DNA from: Actinomycetes bacterium
GTDB taxonomy: Bacteria; Actinomycetota; Acidimicrobiia; Acidimicrobiales; Acidimicrobilacustridaceae
Direction: 5' to 3'
NCBI GenBank assembly: GCA_029782145.1
Contig: JAKOVH010000031.1
Span: forward strand, 186,001 to 250,000
DNA: 64,000 bases
The notes beneath the pieces are model-generated. The model made no database searches. It had not been told where the DNA came from and was given only the letters and a program-made list of their open reading frames with translations. Within the stretch, counting starts at the first letter, position 1; each line of letters opens with the position of its first letter. This document shows positions 50,549 through 59,033 of the stretch, one piece after another. Made by a program: the position numbers and the translations under genes.

Positions 50549-51697
50549 ATGAGGACCAGGGCCGCCGTGCTGTACGCCCCCCACACCGAGTACAAGATCG
50601 AGGAGATCGAGCTCGACCCGCCCAAGGAGGGCGAGGTCCTCGTGAAGTTCACCGCCTCGGGGATGTGCCACTCCGACGAGCACATGGTCACCGGCGACAT
50701 GGCCATGGACCCCGCCGTGCTCGAGATGCTCGGCTGGAAGCAGTACCCGATCATCATGGGCCACGAGGGCGCCGGCGTCGTGGTCGAGGTCGGCCCGGGC
50801 GTCACCGAGCTGGCCGTCGGCGACCACGTCGTCACGTCCTTCGTGCCGGCGTGCGGGCGCTGCCCGTCGTGCGCCAGCGGCCACCAGAACCTCTGCGACT
50901 GGGGCGCCCACCTCCTGTCGGGGCACCAGGCCGACGGCACCAGCCGCCACCACACCCTCGACGGCGAGGACATCGCCACCATGACCTGCCTCGGCACCTT
51001 CGCCGAGCACTCCGTCGTGAACGTCAACTCGCTGGTGAAGATCGAGCCGGACCTGCCCCTCGACAAGGCGTGCCTCGTCGCCTGCGGCGTCACCACCGGC
51101 TGGGGCTCGGCCACCTACGCCGCCGACGTGGCTCCGGGCGAGACCGTCGTCGTCATCGGCACCGGAGGCGTAGGCATGAACGCCGTGCAGGGCGCCCACC
51201 TCGCCGGGGCCCGCTACGTCATCGCCCTCGACCCGGTCGAGTTCAAGCGCGAGCAGGCCCAGACCTTCGGCGCCACCCACACCGCCGCCACCGTGGAGGA
51301 GGCCCAGAACCTGCTCAACGAGCTCACCTGGGGCCGCAACGCCGAGAAGGTGATCGTCACCGTGGGCGAGGGCAAGGGCAAGGACCTGGCCTCGTACATG
51401 CCGATGGTCGCCAAGGGCGGCAAGCTCGTGTTCACCTCGGTGGCGAACATGAACGACAACGACGTGCAGCTGAACCTGTTCGACCTGGCCATGCAGCAGA
51501 AGTCGCTCGTCGGCACCATCTTCGGCTCGGCCAACCCCCGCTTCGACATCCCGCGGCTGCTCGGCCTCTACCGCAGTGGGCAGCTCAAGCTCGACGAGCT
51601 CGTCACCCGCACCTACACCCTCGACCAGATCAACGAGGGCTACCAGGACATGCGCGACGGCAAGAACATCCGCGGCGTCATCGTCTACGGCGACTGA
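50549..51697 (+). CDS. NDMA-dependent-type zinc alcohol dehydrogenase
   Basis: 382 residues, ATG at 50549. Catalytic zinc: GMCHSDEHM and GHEGAGVVVEVG; structural zinc PACGRCPSCASGHQNLC (four Cys); cofactor loop VVVIGTGGVGMNAVQGA. The segment LLSGHQADGTSRHH and overall form match the Rxyl_3153-type dehydrogenases, which hold NAD tightly and pass electrons to the artificial acceptor NDMA, in vivo mycofactocin. First gene of a tight three-gene unit with the SnoaL-like and SDR genes. Confidence 0.9.
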   Translation: MRTRAAVLYAPHTEYKIEEIELDPPKEGEVLVKFTASGMCHSDEHMVTGDMAMDPAVLEMLGWKQYPIIMGHEGAGVVVEVGPGVTELAVGDHVVTSFVPACGRCPSCASGHQNLCDWGAHLLSGHQADGTSRHHTLDGEDIATMTCLGTFAEHSVVNVNSLVKIEPDLPLDKACLVACGVTTGWGSATYAADVAPGETVVVIGTGGVGMNAVQGAHLAGARYVIALDPVEFKREQAQTFGATHTAATVEEAQNLLNELTWGRNAEKVIVTVGEGKGKDLASYMPMVAKGGKLVFTSVANMNDNDVQLNLFDLAMQQKSLVGTIFGSANPRFDIPRLLGLYRSGQLKLDELVTRTYTLDQINEGYQDMRDGKNIRGVIVYGD

Positions 51698-51709
51698 AGG
51701 AGACCGATC

Positions 51710-52102
51710 ATGGCCAGCCGAGACCAACTCGTCGCAGTGTGCGACCGCTACGTCGAGCTGGTCTCGGCCGGCGACACCGACGGCATCCTGGCGCTCTACG
51801 CCGACGACTGCTGGATCGAGGACCCCATCGGGTCGGAGCGCAAGGTGGGCAAGGAGGCCCTGCGGGAGTTCTACGACGGCATCGGCAAGCTCGACGTCAC
51901 CCCGGTCATGGCCCGCATCGGGCCGGTGTGCGTGTGCGGCGGCGAGGCCGCCTTCCAGTTCCGCATCGACATCGACCTCGGCGAGGCCCAGATCGCCATG
52001 ACCAGCACCGACGTCATGACCTTCGACGACGACGGCCGCATCACCTCGATGCGCGCCTTCGCCGACGCCGAGGCCCACCCCGACCAGGCGCCGGGGGCCT
52101 GA
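51710..52102 (+). CDS. SnoaL-like / NTF2-fold protein (ketosteroid-isomerase-like)
   Basis: 130 residues, 12 bp after the dehydrogenase stop, with AAGGAGA upstream. RYVELVSAGDTDGILALYADDCWIEDPIGSE is the cone-shaped SnoaL/KSI pattern with an Asp near position 38 that could act as general base. Delta5-3-ketosteroid isomerase or dehydratase are possible; not decidable. Its stop is one base before the SDR start. Confidence 0.85.
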   Translation: MASRDQLVAVCDRYVELVSAGDTDGILALYADDCWIEDPIGSERKVGKEALREFYDGIGKLDVTPVMARIGPVCVCGGEAAFQFRIDIDLGEAQIAMTSTDVMTFDDDGRITSMRAFADAEAHPDQAPGA

Positions 52103-52103
52103 C

Positions 52104-52853
52104 GTGTTCGACCTCCACGGGAAGGTGGCGCTGGTCACCGGGGCGGGCCAGAACGTCGGCGCCGGCATCGCCGGGGTGCTCGCCGCCCGCGGGGCCACCG
52201 TGGCGGTCAACGACCTGCGCGTCGAGCGGGCCGAGGCCACCGTGGCCGCCATCCGCGACGCCGGCGGCACGGCCATCGCCGTCGGCTTCGACGTCACGGA
52301 CTACGACGACGTCGACGCCGGCGTGCGCTGGGTCGAGGGCCAGCAGGGCCGCGTCGACATCCTGGTGAACAACGCGGGCAACGGCGGCGAGGGCGGCATG
52401 GTGCCCACCCAGTTCCGCGACTCGGAGCCGGCGTCGTGGCGGGGCCCGGTCGAGGTGAACCTCTACGGCGTCATGAACTGCAGCCGGGCCGTCATCAACC
52501 CCATGTGCGAGCGGGGGTGGGGGCGCATCATCACCATCGCCTCGGGCGCCGGCACCACCGGGCTGAACATCGGCGTGTCGCCCTACGCCGGCGGCAAGGG
52601 AGGCGCCATCGGGTTCATGCGGCACCTGGCCGTGGAGAACGCCCGGGCGGGCGTCACCGCCAACACCTTGGCCATCGGCCTCATGGGCATGCCCGACCCC
52701 AAGGTCACCGAGGCCATGGCCCGCCAGATCCCCGTCGGCCGCACCGGCACCCCCGACGACATCGGCTACGCCTGCGCCTACCTCGCCTCCGAGGAGGCGG
52801 CGTGGATGACCGGCCAGACCATCCAGCTCAACGGCGGCGCCGTCACCACCTGA
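52104..52853 (+). CDS. Short-chain dehydrogenase/reductase (SDR)
   Basis: 249 residues from a GTG at 52104. Cofactor loop TGAGQNVGAGIAG (a variant with GQNVG), NNAGNGG, IASGAG, and SPYAGGKGG with the catalytic Tyr and Lys (YxxxK). Third gene of a tightly packed unit with the NDMA-type dehydrogenase; 3-hydroxysteroid or 3-hydroxyacyl dehydrogenase activity is possible. Confidence 0.92.
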   Translation: MFDLHGKVALVTGAGQNVGAGIAGVLAARGATVAVNDLRVERAEATVAAIRDAGGTAIAVGFDVTDYDDVDAGVRWVEGQQGRVDILVNNAGNGGEGGMVPTQFRDSEPASWRGPVEVNLYGVMNCSRAVINPMCERGWGRIITIASGAGTTGLNIGVSPYAGGKGGAIGFMRHLAVENARAGVTANTLAIGLMGMPDPKVTEAMARQIPVGRTGTPDDIGYACAYLASEEAAWMTGQTIQLNGGAVTT

Positions 52854-52871
52854 GGCCCCACCGTCTCGGGA

Positions 52872-54506
52872 TCAGAGGCGGCGGAACCACGCCTCGGCGG
52901 CCTGCAGGCGCCGCTCGAGCTGCTCGACGGTGGCCTCGGACACCTTGGTGACGCCCGAGCGGCGGTTGAGCTCGGCGTTCACCTGGGCGTGGGTGAGCCC
53001 GGTGACGCGCACCAGGTCGCGGGCCCAGTCGGCGTTCTCGGTGCGCAGGTGGGCCTTGTGCTCGCGCCGGGTGCGGTGGTGGGTGGCGCCGGGCCCGCCG
53101 GCCCCGGGCCGGGGCGGCGGCGCCAGGGTGATGGTCAGCTCGTCGTCGGCCTCGTCGCCGGGGTCGTCGGGCTCGCCGTCGTGGTCCTCGGCCACCCACT
53201 CCGGCTCGTGGGGGGCGCCCAGCGCCACCGCCGACAGGACCGAGAACAGCGAGAGCTGCTCCTCTTGCGGGCCGACCGGCGGCACCTCGTCGAGCCCGTC
53301 GTCGTCGACGCGCCCCTCGTCGCCGTCGCGGCGGCGCAGGGAGTGGCGGCGCTGCTCGGCGATGCCGGCGGCGTAGCGCCGCAACCGGGGGTCGTCGGGG
53401 ATGAAGAAGAACGCCTTCTGGCTGCGCAGGCCGCGGGTCCAGCGCACGAGGCGCCCGGTGGCCTGCCGGAAGAACAGCTCGGTGACGGTGTTGGTGGCGA
53501 ACACGCCCACCCGCAGCCGGGGGATGTCGACGCCCTCCGACACCATGCGCACGGCGACGATCCACGGTTGGTCGCCCTCGGCGAAGTGCTCGATGCGAGC
53601 CGAGGCGGTGGGGTCGTCGCTCACCACCAGCGTGGCGTGCACGCCGTGGCGGCGGCGCAGCAGCTCGACGATCCCCCGGGCGTGGTCCTGGTCCATGGCG
53701 ATCACCAGCCCGCCGGCGTGGGCCTGCACCGCCCGGATGGCCTGGAGCTGGGCGTGGGCCTGGTCGAGCACGGCCGGCAGCCACTCCCCCGACAGCGACA
53801 GCGCGGTGCGCAGCCGCTGACCCGACCGGGCCTGGTCGAGGGCGTCGTCGAAGGTGTGGGCGTACTCGGTGCCGTCGGGACCGACCCACTCCATGTGCCC
53901 GTCGATGCGTGGGAAGTACACCGGGCGGACCACGCCGCCGTCGCCGAGGGCGTCGCCGTAGCCGTACTCGAAGTCGGCGTGGGCCTCGCCGAAGTCGTCG
54001 TAGGCGACGAACGGGATGGCGGCGGTGTCGGAGCGGAACGGCGTGCCGGACAGGGCGAGGCGCCGGGCCGACCCCTCGAACGCCTCGCGCACGCCGTCGC
54101 CCCAGGCCCGGTCCTCGCCGGCGTGGTGGAGCTCGTCGAACACCACGAAGGCGTCGTGGGCCAGGCCCCGCAGGGCACGGGGCTGCATGGCCACCTGCTG
54201 GTAGGTGACCACGATGCCGTGCATGTCGTCGGGCAGGCGGCCGTCGCGGGCCGACCACAGCGGCTCGAGGTGCAGCTCGAAGCGGCTGGCCGCCCGGGCC
54301 CACTGGTGCTTGAGGTGCTGGGTCGGGGCGACGACCACGACCCGCCGGTGGGGGTGGCGCACCAGGTCCTGCACGGCGGCGGTCAGGGCGAAGGTGGTCT
54401 TGCCGGCGCCGGGGGTGGCCACGGCGAGGAAGTCCGGCCCCTCGGTGGCCGAGAAGCGCTCGAGGGCCGCTTTCTGCCAGGGCCGGAGGCGGACGGAACG
54501 CGTCAT
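52872..54506 (-). CDS. SF2 DEAD/DEAH-box helicase (RadD/type III-restriction-like)
   Basis: 544 residues, ATG at 54506. Motif I ATPGAGKT, motif II VFDELHHAG (DExH type), motif III LSGTPFRSD, then SEGVDIPRLRVGVFATNTVTELFFRQATGRLVRW (motifs V and VI). After the two RecA-like domains comes a long acidic low-complexity part (about 395-470) and a C-terminal helical piece. Such helicases repair or remodel DNA; the protein is alone here with no methylase or nuclease, so it is not an obvious restriction system. Confidence 0.9.
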   Translation of the reverse strand: MTRSVRLRPWQKAALERFSATEGPDFLAVATPGAGKTTFALTAAVQDLVRHPHRRVVVVAPTQHLKHQWARAASRFELHLEPLWSARDGRLPDDMHGIVVTYQQVAMQPRALRGLAHDAFVVFDELHHAGEDRAWGDGVREAFEGSARRLALSGTPFRSDTAAIPFVAYDDFGEAHADFEYGYGDALGDGGVVRPVYFPRIDGHMEWVGPDGTEYAHTFDDALDQARSGQRLRTALSLSGEWLPAVLDQAHAQLQAIRAVQAHAGGLVIAMDQDHARGIVELLRRRHGVHATLVVSDDPTASARIEHFAEGDQPWIVAVRMVSEGVDIPRLRVGVFATNTVTELFFRQATGRLVRWTRGLRSQKAFFFIPDDPRLRRYAAGIAEQRRHSLRRRDGDEGRVDDDGLDEVPPVGPQEEQLSLFSVLSAVALGAPHEPEWVAEDHDGEPDDPGDEADDELTITLAPPPRPGAGGPGATHHRTRREHKAHLRTENADWARDLVRVTGLTHAQVNAELNRRSGVTKVSEATVEQLERRLQAAEAWFRRL

Positions 54507-54590
54507 CGCAACAGGGGGTGGGGCCGACGAGCTTACCGGGCGCCACCCCGGCCTCCGCCACCTTCAGCGGGCCGGCCGGTGGAGCCGCGC

Positions 54591-55634
54591 TCAGCCTCGC
54601 CGGGGGCGCCGCAGCGGCGCCTGGGCCTCCTCGAGGCCGTTCACCCGCTCCTGGAGCTGGCGGACCCGGCGCACGGTGGTGCGCATCTCGCGCTCCACCC
54701 GGTGGAACTCGGCGGCGGCCTTGCGGGCCCGTTCCTCCTCTCGGGCCAGCTCGACGCGGATGGCCTCCACGGCCAGCTCCGCTCGATCGCACGCCGCCGC
54801 GGCCTGCTCGCCCCGGTGGCGCAGCTCGTGCAGGTGGCGGTGCTGCTCCTCGAGCTCGGCCGTGAGCCGGGCGCGCTCCTCGCGTCGCAGCTCCTCGCGG
54901 CTCTCCGACGCCGGACGGGGCTCCACGTGCGACGCCGGGTGCACCTGCGTCGAGCGGGCCGCGAGGTGGCCGTCGACCGCGACCGCCCTCGGCCCACCGG
55001 TGAGGCGGCCCCGCCGCAGCTGGTCGGCGAGCGACGGGTCGGCGGCGGCGGCGTCGAGGAGGGCGGCGAGGGCCACGGAGTGCACGGCCGAGGGCATGCG
55101 CGCCGCCTCGAGCACCGAGCGGGCCTCGTCGATGGCCACGCCCATCTGGCGGCGCCGTGCTCGCTGCGCCTGGCGTGACGGCGTGGCCCGGCCGGCGTCG
55201 ACCTCGCCGTCGTGGTCGCCACCGCCGTCGTGGTCGCCGCTGCCGGCGCGCTGGCCGTCGCCGTGGTGGCGGTCACCCTGGTTGCCGGCAGTTCGGGCCG
55301 CGGCGCTGGCGTCGAGCAGCGCCTCGATGACCTCGGGACGAGCGCGGGCCACCTGGTTGAGCGCCCACGCCGCCCGCGTCGGGCGCTTCAGGCGCCGCAC
55401 GGCGTCGGCCTCCGCCTCGCACCCCGCCGCCCGGAGGCGATCGGCGATGCCGTTGCGCACGGTCACGAACCGCTCCGGCGGCAGGGCGTAGAGCTGCTCG
55501 GCGGCCCGGTCGACCTCCTCGGAGTCGTCGGCGGGGTCGATCGGGTGGTGGGGCGCCGGGCCGTCGACGGCGGTGGTGCCTGCCCCGCCTCGGTCGTCCG
55601 GCACGGAGGCGCGACGAAGATCGAGCAAGGCCAT
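54591..55634 (-). CDS. Hypothetical coiled-coil protein
   Basis: 347 residues, ATG at 55634. N-terminal helical domain (ERFVTVRNGIADRLRAAGCEAEADAVRRLKRPTRAAWALNQVAR), a low-complexity His/Asp/Gly linker (DRHHGDGQRAGSGDHDGGGDHDG), and a long Glu/Arg coiled coil from about 240 to 340. No membrane part. I recall similar actinobacterial proteins with the KRPT-AAWALNQ segment but no function. Confidence 0.7.
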   Translation of the reverse strand: MALLDLRRASVPDDRGGAGTTAVDGPAPHHPIDPADDSEEVDRAAEQLYALPPERFVTVRNGIADRLRAAGCEAEADAVRRLKRPTRAAWALNQVARARPEVIEALLDASAAARTAGNQGDRHHGDGQRAGSGDHDGGGDHDGEVDAGRATPSRQAQRARRRQMGVAIDEARSVLEAARMPSAVHSVALAALLDAAAADPSLADQLRRGRLTGGPRAVAVDGHLAARSTQVHPASHVEPRPASESREELRREERARLTAELEEQHRHLHELRHRGEQAAAACDRAELAVEAIRVELAREEERARKAAAEFHRVEREMRTTVRRVRQLQERVNGLEEAQAPLRRPRRG

Positions 55635-55761
55635 CCACCGCTCTTACCCCATCGCGCCGTGAACCGCGAGCGCTCCGGCGCGAACGTCACGAGACCGTCG
55701 CGTTGGCCTCGCCGTGCGCGTCGGGACCGCCGCCTACGGTCTCACCGAGGCCACCCCGGCG

Positions 55762-56562
55762 TCAGCGCACGACGACCTCGGTGCCGATCACGGCGAGGTC
55801 GCTCGCCCACAGCCAGTTGATCGCCGGGTCGGGGATGCGCACGCAGCCGTGGCTGGCCGGCACGGCACCGACGGGCGGGCCTCCGTGCACGGCCACGCCC
55901 TGGTGGAAGTACTTGGGCCGGTAGAGCGCGCCGTTGGGGCCGGGGTCCCACCCGTCGACCTGGCGGAAGATCGAGAAGGTCCCCCTCGGCGTGGGGGTGG
56001 CCGCGGCGCCGGTGGTGGCGTCGACCGCGACGGCCCGCCCCTGGGCGTCGACGACCACCAGGACCTGCTCGGCCAGGCTCACCTCCAGGTGGGGATGGCT
56101 GCCCTCGGCGGCGGCGACGGGCTCCGCCGTGGCCAGCGCCCCCATCGTCTCGGGCCCGGCCACGCCGTCGCGGGCCAGCCCCTGGCGCTTCTGGAAGGCC
56201 ATCACCGCATGGGCCGTGGCGCTGTCGTAGGTGCCGGTGAACGCCGGGAGGAAGTAGCCGAGGCCGTAGAGCCGCAGCTGCAGCGCCTCCACCTGGGGTC
56301 CGTCGTCCCCCGGCCGGGTGGCCTCGGTGGGACCGGACGGCCCCGGGGCGGGCACCGTCGTCGCCATGATGGTGGTGGTCGGGGCGGTGGTGGGCGTCGT
56401 CGACGGTGCCGGGGCGCTGGTGACGACCGGTGGTGGCGGGGCGCCCCGATCGGCCGGTCCGGTGCCGCAGGCCACGACCGTGCCGAGCACCAGCACCGCC
56501 AGCCCGCCCAGCAGGGCGAGGAGCGCCCTCGTGCGGGGAGCGTGTCGCGCCGGTGCTGCCAT
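55762..56562 (-). CDS. L,D-transpeptidase (YkuD) with peptidoglycan-binding domain
   Basis: 266 residues, ATG at 56562. Signal peptide and lipobox-like VVAC near residue 31, Pro/Thr linker, peptidoglycan-binding domain PQVEALQLRLYGLGYF...AVMAFQKRQGL, then the YkuD catalytic domain with HGGPPVG and SHGCVRIP (catalytic Cys). It forms 3-3 cross-links in peptidoglycan or anchors proteins to it, outside the membrane. Confidence 0.93.
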   Translation of the reverse strand: MAAPARHAPRTRALLALLGGLAVLVLGTVVACGTGPADRGAPPPPVVTSAPAPSTTPTTAPTTTIMATTVPAPGPSGPTEATRPGDDGPQVEALQLRLYGLGYFLPAFTGTYDSATAHAVMAFQKRQGLARDGVAGPETMGALATAEPVAAAEGSHPHLEVSLAEQVLVVVDAQGRAVAVDATTGAAATPTPRGTFSIFRQVDGWDPGPNGALYRPKYFHQGVAVHGGPPVGAVPASHGCVRIPDPAINWLWASDLAVIGTEVVVR

Positions 56563-56644
56563 CACGCTCAGTGTCGCAGAGGGCACGAACCGGTGCCCGA
56601 CCCGAAGGTCCCGTCGCGCCCGCCGGTCGGCCTACCGTGAAGCG

Positions 56645-56863
56645 GTGGACAGCAACACGACGGCGAGCTCCACCACCCTGGTCGGCCCCAACGGCACGGC
56701 ACCGGGCATGGGCTTCGTCGAGCAGCAACCGCGCCCGCTCGACGACGCGACCACCGGGCGGGGCACGGGCCTGCCCCTGGCCCTCGGCGGGTTGGTCCTG
56801 ATCGTGGTGCTCCTCGCCGTCGTCGTGCGGGCCCGCCGCGACCGGCGCCGCCGCGCCGGGTAG
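56645..56863 (+). CDS. Small single-span membrane protein
   Basis: 72 residues from a GTG at 56645. A polar Ser/Thr/Pro/Gly-rich part (1-44), one hydrophobic segment LPLALGGLVLIVVLLAVVV, and a strongly basic end RARRDRRRRAG: N-out, C-in orientation expected. The divergent L,D-transpeptidase gene starts 83 bp away. No family recognised; moderately supported by its clean topology. Confidence 0.5.
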   Translation: MDSNTTASSTTLVGPNGTAPGMGFVEQQPRPLDDATTGRGTGLPLALGGLVLIVVLLAVVVRARRDRRRRAG

Positions 56864-56909
56864 CCACCGAGGGTTCCCCTGGCGTGGTGCTCGCTCCGCG
56901 GCGACGGGG

Positions 56910-57512
56910 TCAGTTGCCCGACGGGTCGAGCGGGTACAGCGACAGCCATGCCGTGGTGCCGCCCTGGCGGCGCAGGACCCTGCCCCACAGCCCTTCGGGG
57001 TCGGCCGACCACAGGTCGCCCGGACGGGCGTCGGCCACCACCCAGGCATCCTGGTCGAGCTCTCCCTCGAGCTGGCCGACGCCCCAGCCGGCGTAGCCGA
57101 CGAACACCCGCAGCGCCTCGATGCCCCGCACCTCGGCGGGGTCCCGGGTGAGGTCGACGGTGGCCACCGGCCCGACGGAGGCGGTGGGCGTGAGGACCGG
57201 GCTCCATGGCGCGTCCACGTCGCTCTCGCCCTCGACCTCCTCCGGCACGGCGCCCGGCGCGGGGCGGCCGAGGCCGATGGCACCGGTCTGCTCGACGGGG
57301 CCACCGACGAACACCACGCCCGGGGGCGCCGCCAGGTCGTCCCAGCCGGGCAGGGACGCGTCGAGGCGGACGTCGGTGGGTCGGTTGATCACCACGCCGA
57401 GCGCACCGCCGTCGCCGTGCTCGAGCAGCAGCACGACGGTGCGGTGGAAGTTGGGGTCACCGATGACCGGGGTGGCCACCAGCAAGCGGCCGGCGAGGGG
57501 GTCGGACGACAT
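56910..57512 (-). CDS. YqgE/AlgH family protein
   Basis: 200 residues, ATG at 57512. Start LAGRLLVATPVIGDPNFHRTVVLLLEHGDGGALGVVINRPT and FVGGPVEQ, then VGYAGWGVGQLEGEL are diagnostic of the family. Function is not well established; cytosolic. Thioredoxin gene lies upstream on the same strand (66 bp). Confidence 0.94.
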   Translation of the reverse strand: MSSDPLAGRLLVATPVIGDPNFHRTVVLLLEHGDGGALGVVINRPTDVRLDASLPGWDDLAAPPGVVFVGGPVEQTGAIGLGRPAPGAVPEEVEGESDVDAPWSPVLTPTASVGPVATVDLTRDPAEVRGIEALRVFVGYAGWGVGQLEGELDQDAWVVADARPGDLWSADPEGLWGRVLRRQGGTTAWLSLYPLDPSGN

Positions 57513-57578
57513 GGCCCTGCGATGATGGCACGGCCCCGCCTGCCGGCCGCCGCTGCGGCGCCACGCGCCGCCCGTGCG

Positions 57579-57950
57579 CTACCCCTGCGCCGTCTGCTGC
57601 TCGGCGATCTCCCGGCGCACCTCGTCCATGTCGAGCTCGGCGACCTGGCGCACGATGCTCTCGAGGGCGTCCTCGGGCAGGGCGCCGGGCTGGCTGTAGA
57701 GCACGATCCGGTCGCGCACCGCCATCAGCGTCGGGATCGACTGGATGCGGAAGGCGCCGGCCAGCTCGGGCTCGGCCTCGGTGTCGACCTTGGCGAACAC
57801 CACGCCTGGGTGGCGCTCGGAGACGGCCTCGTAGACCGGGGCGAACATGCGGCAGGGCCCGCACCACGACGCCCAGAAGTCGACGAGGACGATGTCGTTG
57901 TCCTCCAGGGTCTGCTCGAAGGTGTCCTTGGTCAGCGCCAGTGTGGCCAT
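57579..57950 (-). CDS. trxA: Thioredoxin
   Basis: 123 residues, ATG at 57950 (GGAAGG upstream; a GTG at 58010 would add 20 residues and abut the operator). Redox site WASWCGPC (C30/C33), FAKVDTEAEPELAGAFRIQSIPTLM with the cis-proline. Reduces protein disulfides in the cytosol. No thioredoxin reductase is adjacent. An inverted repeat like that of the CsoR/CstR-type regulator gene lies 62-77 bp upstream of the start, so control by that regulator is likely. Confidence 0.95.
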   Translation of the reverse strand: MATLALTKDTFEQTLEDNDIVLVDFWASWCGPCRMFAPVYEAVSERHPGVVFAKVDTEAEPELAGAFRIQSIPTLMAVRDRIVLYSQPGALPEDALESIVRQVAELDMDEVRREIAEQQTAQG

Positions 57951-58011
57951 CTGTGCTGCGTCCTTCCTGGAGCGGTGCTCCTCGGGGGCGAGGCCGGGGC
58001 GGTCCCGCACG

Positions 58012-58027
58012 ATACCCCTGTGGGTAT
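58012..58027. promoter_or_regulatory. CsoR/CstR-type operator upstream of thioredoxin
   Basis: ATACCC-CTGT-GGGTAT, perfect 6-base arms with 4-base spacer; same architecture as 7452-7467 (TACCC-N4-GGGTA). Lies 62-77 bp upstream of the thioredoxin start. Confidence 0.65.
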
Positions 58028-58096
58028 GCCAACGGCCGCGTGCCCTGGACTATTCCCGCAGATCGGCCCGACGGACCGGCGCTCGGCGACGGGCGC

Positions 58097-58984
58097 TCAG
58101 CGCGAGCGCAGCAGGGCCAGCAGGCGCAGCATCTCCAGGTACAGCCACACGATGGTGACGGTGACCCCGAGGGCGCCGGTCCACTCCATGTACTTGGGCA
58201 CGCCCGCCTTGGCGGCGCGCTCGATGAAGTCGAAGTCGAGCGCCAGGTTGAGCGCCGCCACGATGACGATCACCACGCTGATGCCGATGCCGAGCAGCGA
58301 CGGCTGGTTCCAGAACATGATGTCGGCCCCGAACAGCGTGGCGATCCACCCCACCAGGTACATGAGGAAGATGCCCCCGGTGGCGGCGATCACCATGAGG
58401 GCGAACCGGGGCGTGACCTTCACGATGCGGCTGGCGTAGAGGAAGAACATCACGAAGAACACACCGAGCGTGGCCAGGACGGCCTGCACGACGATGCCGT
58501 CGAAGGAGTTGTTGTAGACGGCGGAGATCGCCCCGAGGGCGGTGCCGTAGGCGAGGGCGTAGGCCGGGGCCAGGAACGGCGCGGTGCGGGGCTTGAAGAT
58601 GGCGACGAGGGCGCAGCCGATGCCGACGAGCACGGCGAGGAAGAGCCAGCCCGGCAGCGACGTGGTGTTCTGCTCGACCACGTTCGTCCCGGGTCCCGAC
58701 ACCACCTGGTTGGTGACGGTGTCGACGTACTGGGTGGTCTGGGTGACCTGGCTCCAGCCGAAGGCGCCGGCGGCCAGGATCAGGGCGAACAGCACCCCGG
58801 TGGCGGTGAGCGTGCCGCCGACGGTCATGGTGCGGCCGTGCTCGACCGGCTGGGAACCGACGCGCGTGGGCGGCGGGGTGGGGGCGCCGGCGCCGATGGT
58901 GCCCGTGGGCGCACCCCAACCGGGCCGGTCGGCGGCGGCCTCGAGCTCGAAGCGCTCAGGGGTGAGGACCGGGTTCGCCGGCAT
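58097..58984 (-). CDS. Bax inhibitor-1/YccA family membrane protein
   Basis: 295 residues. A Pro/Gly-rich cytosolic head of about 50 residues, then seven hydrophobic segments: MTVGGTLTATGVLFALILAAGAFGW, LFLAVLVGIGCALVAIF, APAYALAYGTALGAISAVYN, and ALDFDFIERAAKAGVPKYMEW, a mark of the YccA-type BI-1 family. Members act as pH-gated calcium leak or protease-modulating proteins. Role here unknown. Confidence 0.9.
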   Translation of the reverse strand: MPANPVLTPERFELEAAADRPGWGAPTGTIGAGAPTPPPTRVGSQPVEHGRTMTVGGTLTATGVLFALILAAGAFGWSQVTQTTQYVDTVTNQVVSGPGTNVVEQNTTSLPGWLFLAVLVGIGCALVAIFKPRTAPFLAPAYALAYGTALGAISAVYNNSFDGIVVQAVLATLGVFFVMFFLYASRIVKVTPRFALMVIAATGGIFLMYLVGWIATLFGADIMFWNQPSLLGIGISVVIVIVAALNLALDFDFIERAAKAGVPKYMEWTGALGVTVTIVWLYLEMLRLLALLRSR

Positions 58985-59033
58985 CGTGCTCCTCCGCGGC
59001 AGGGTCGTCGGGTCGGGCGCCGCAGCCGGCAGT

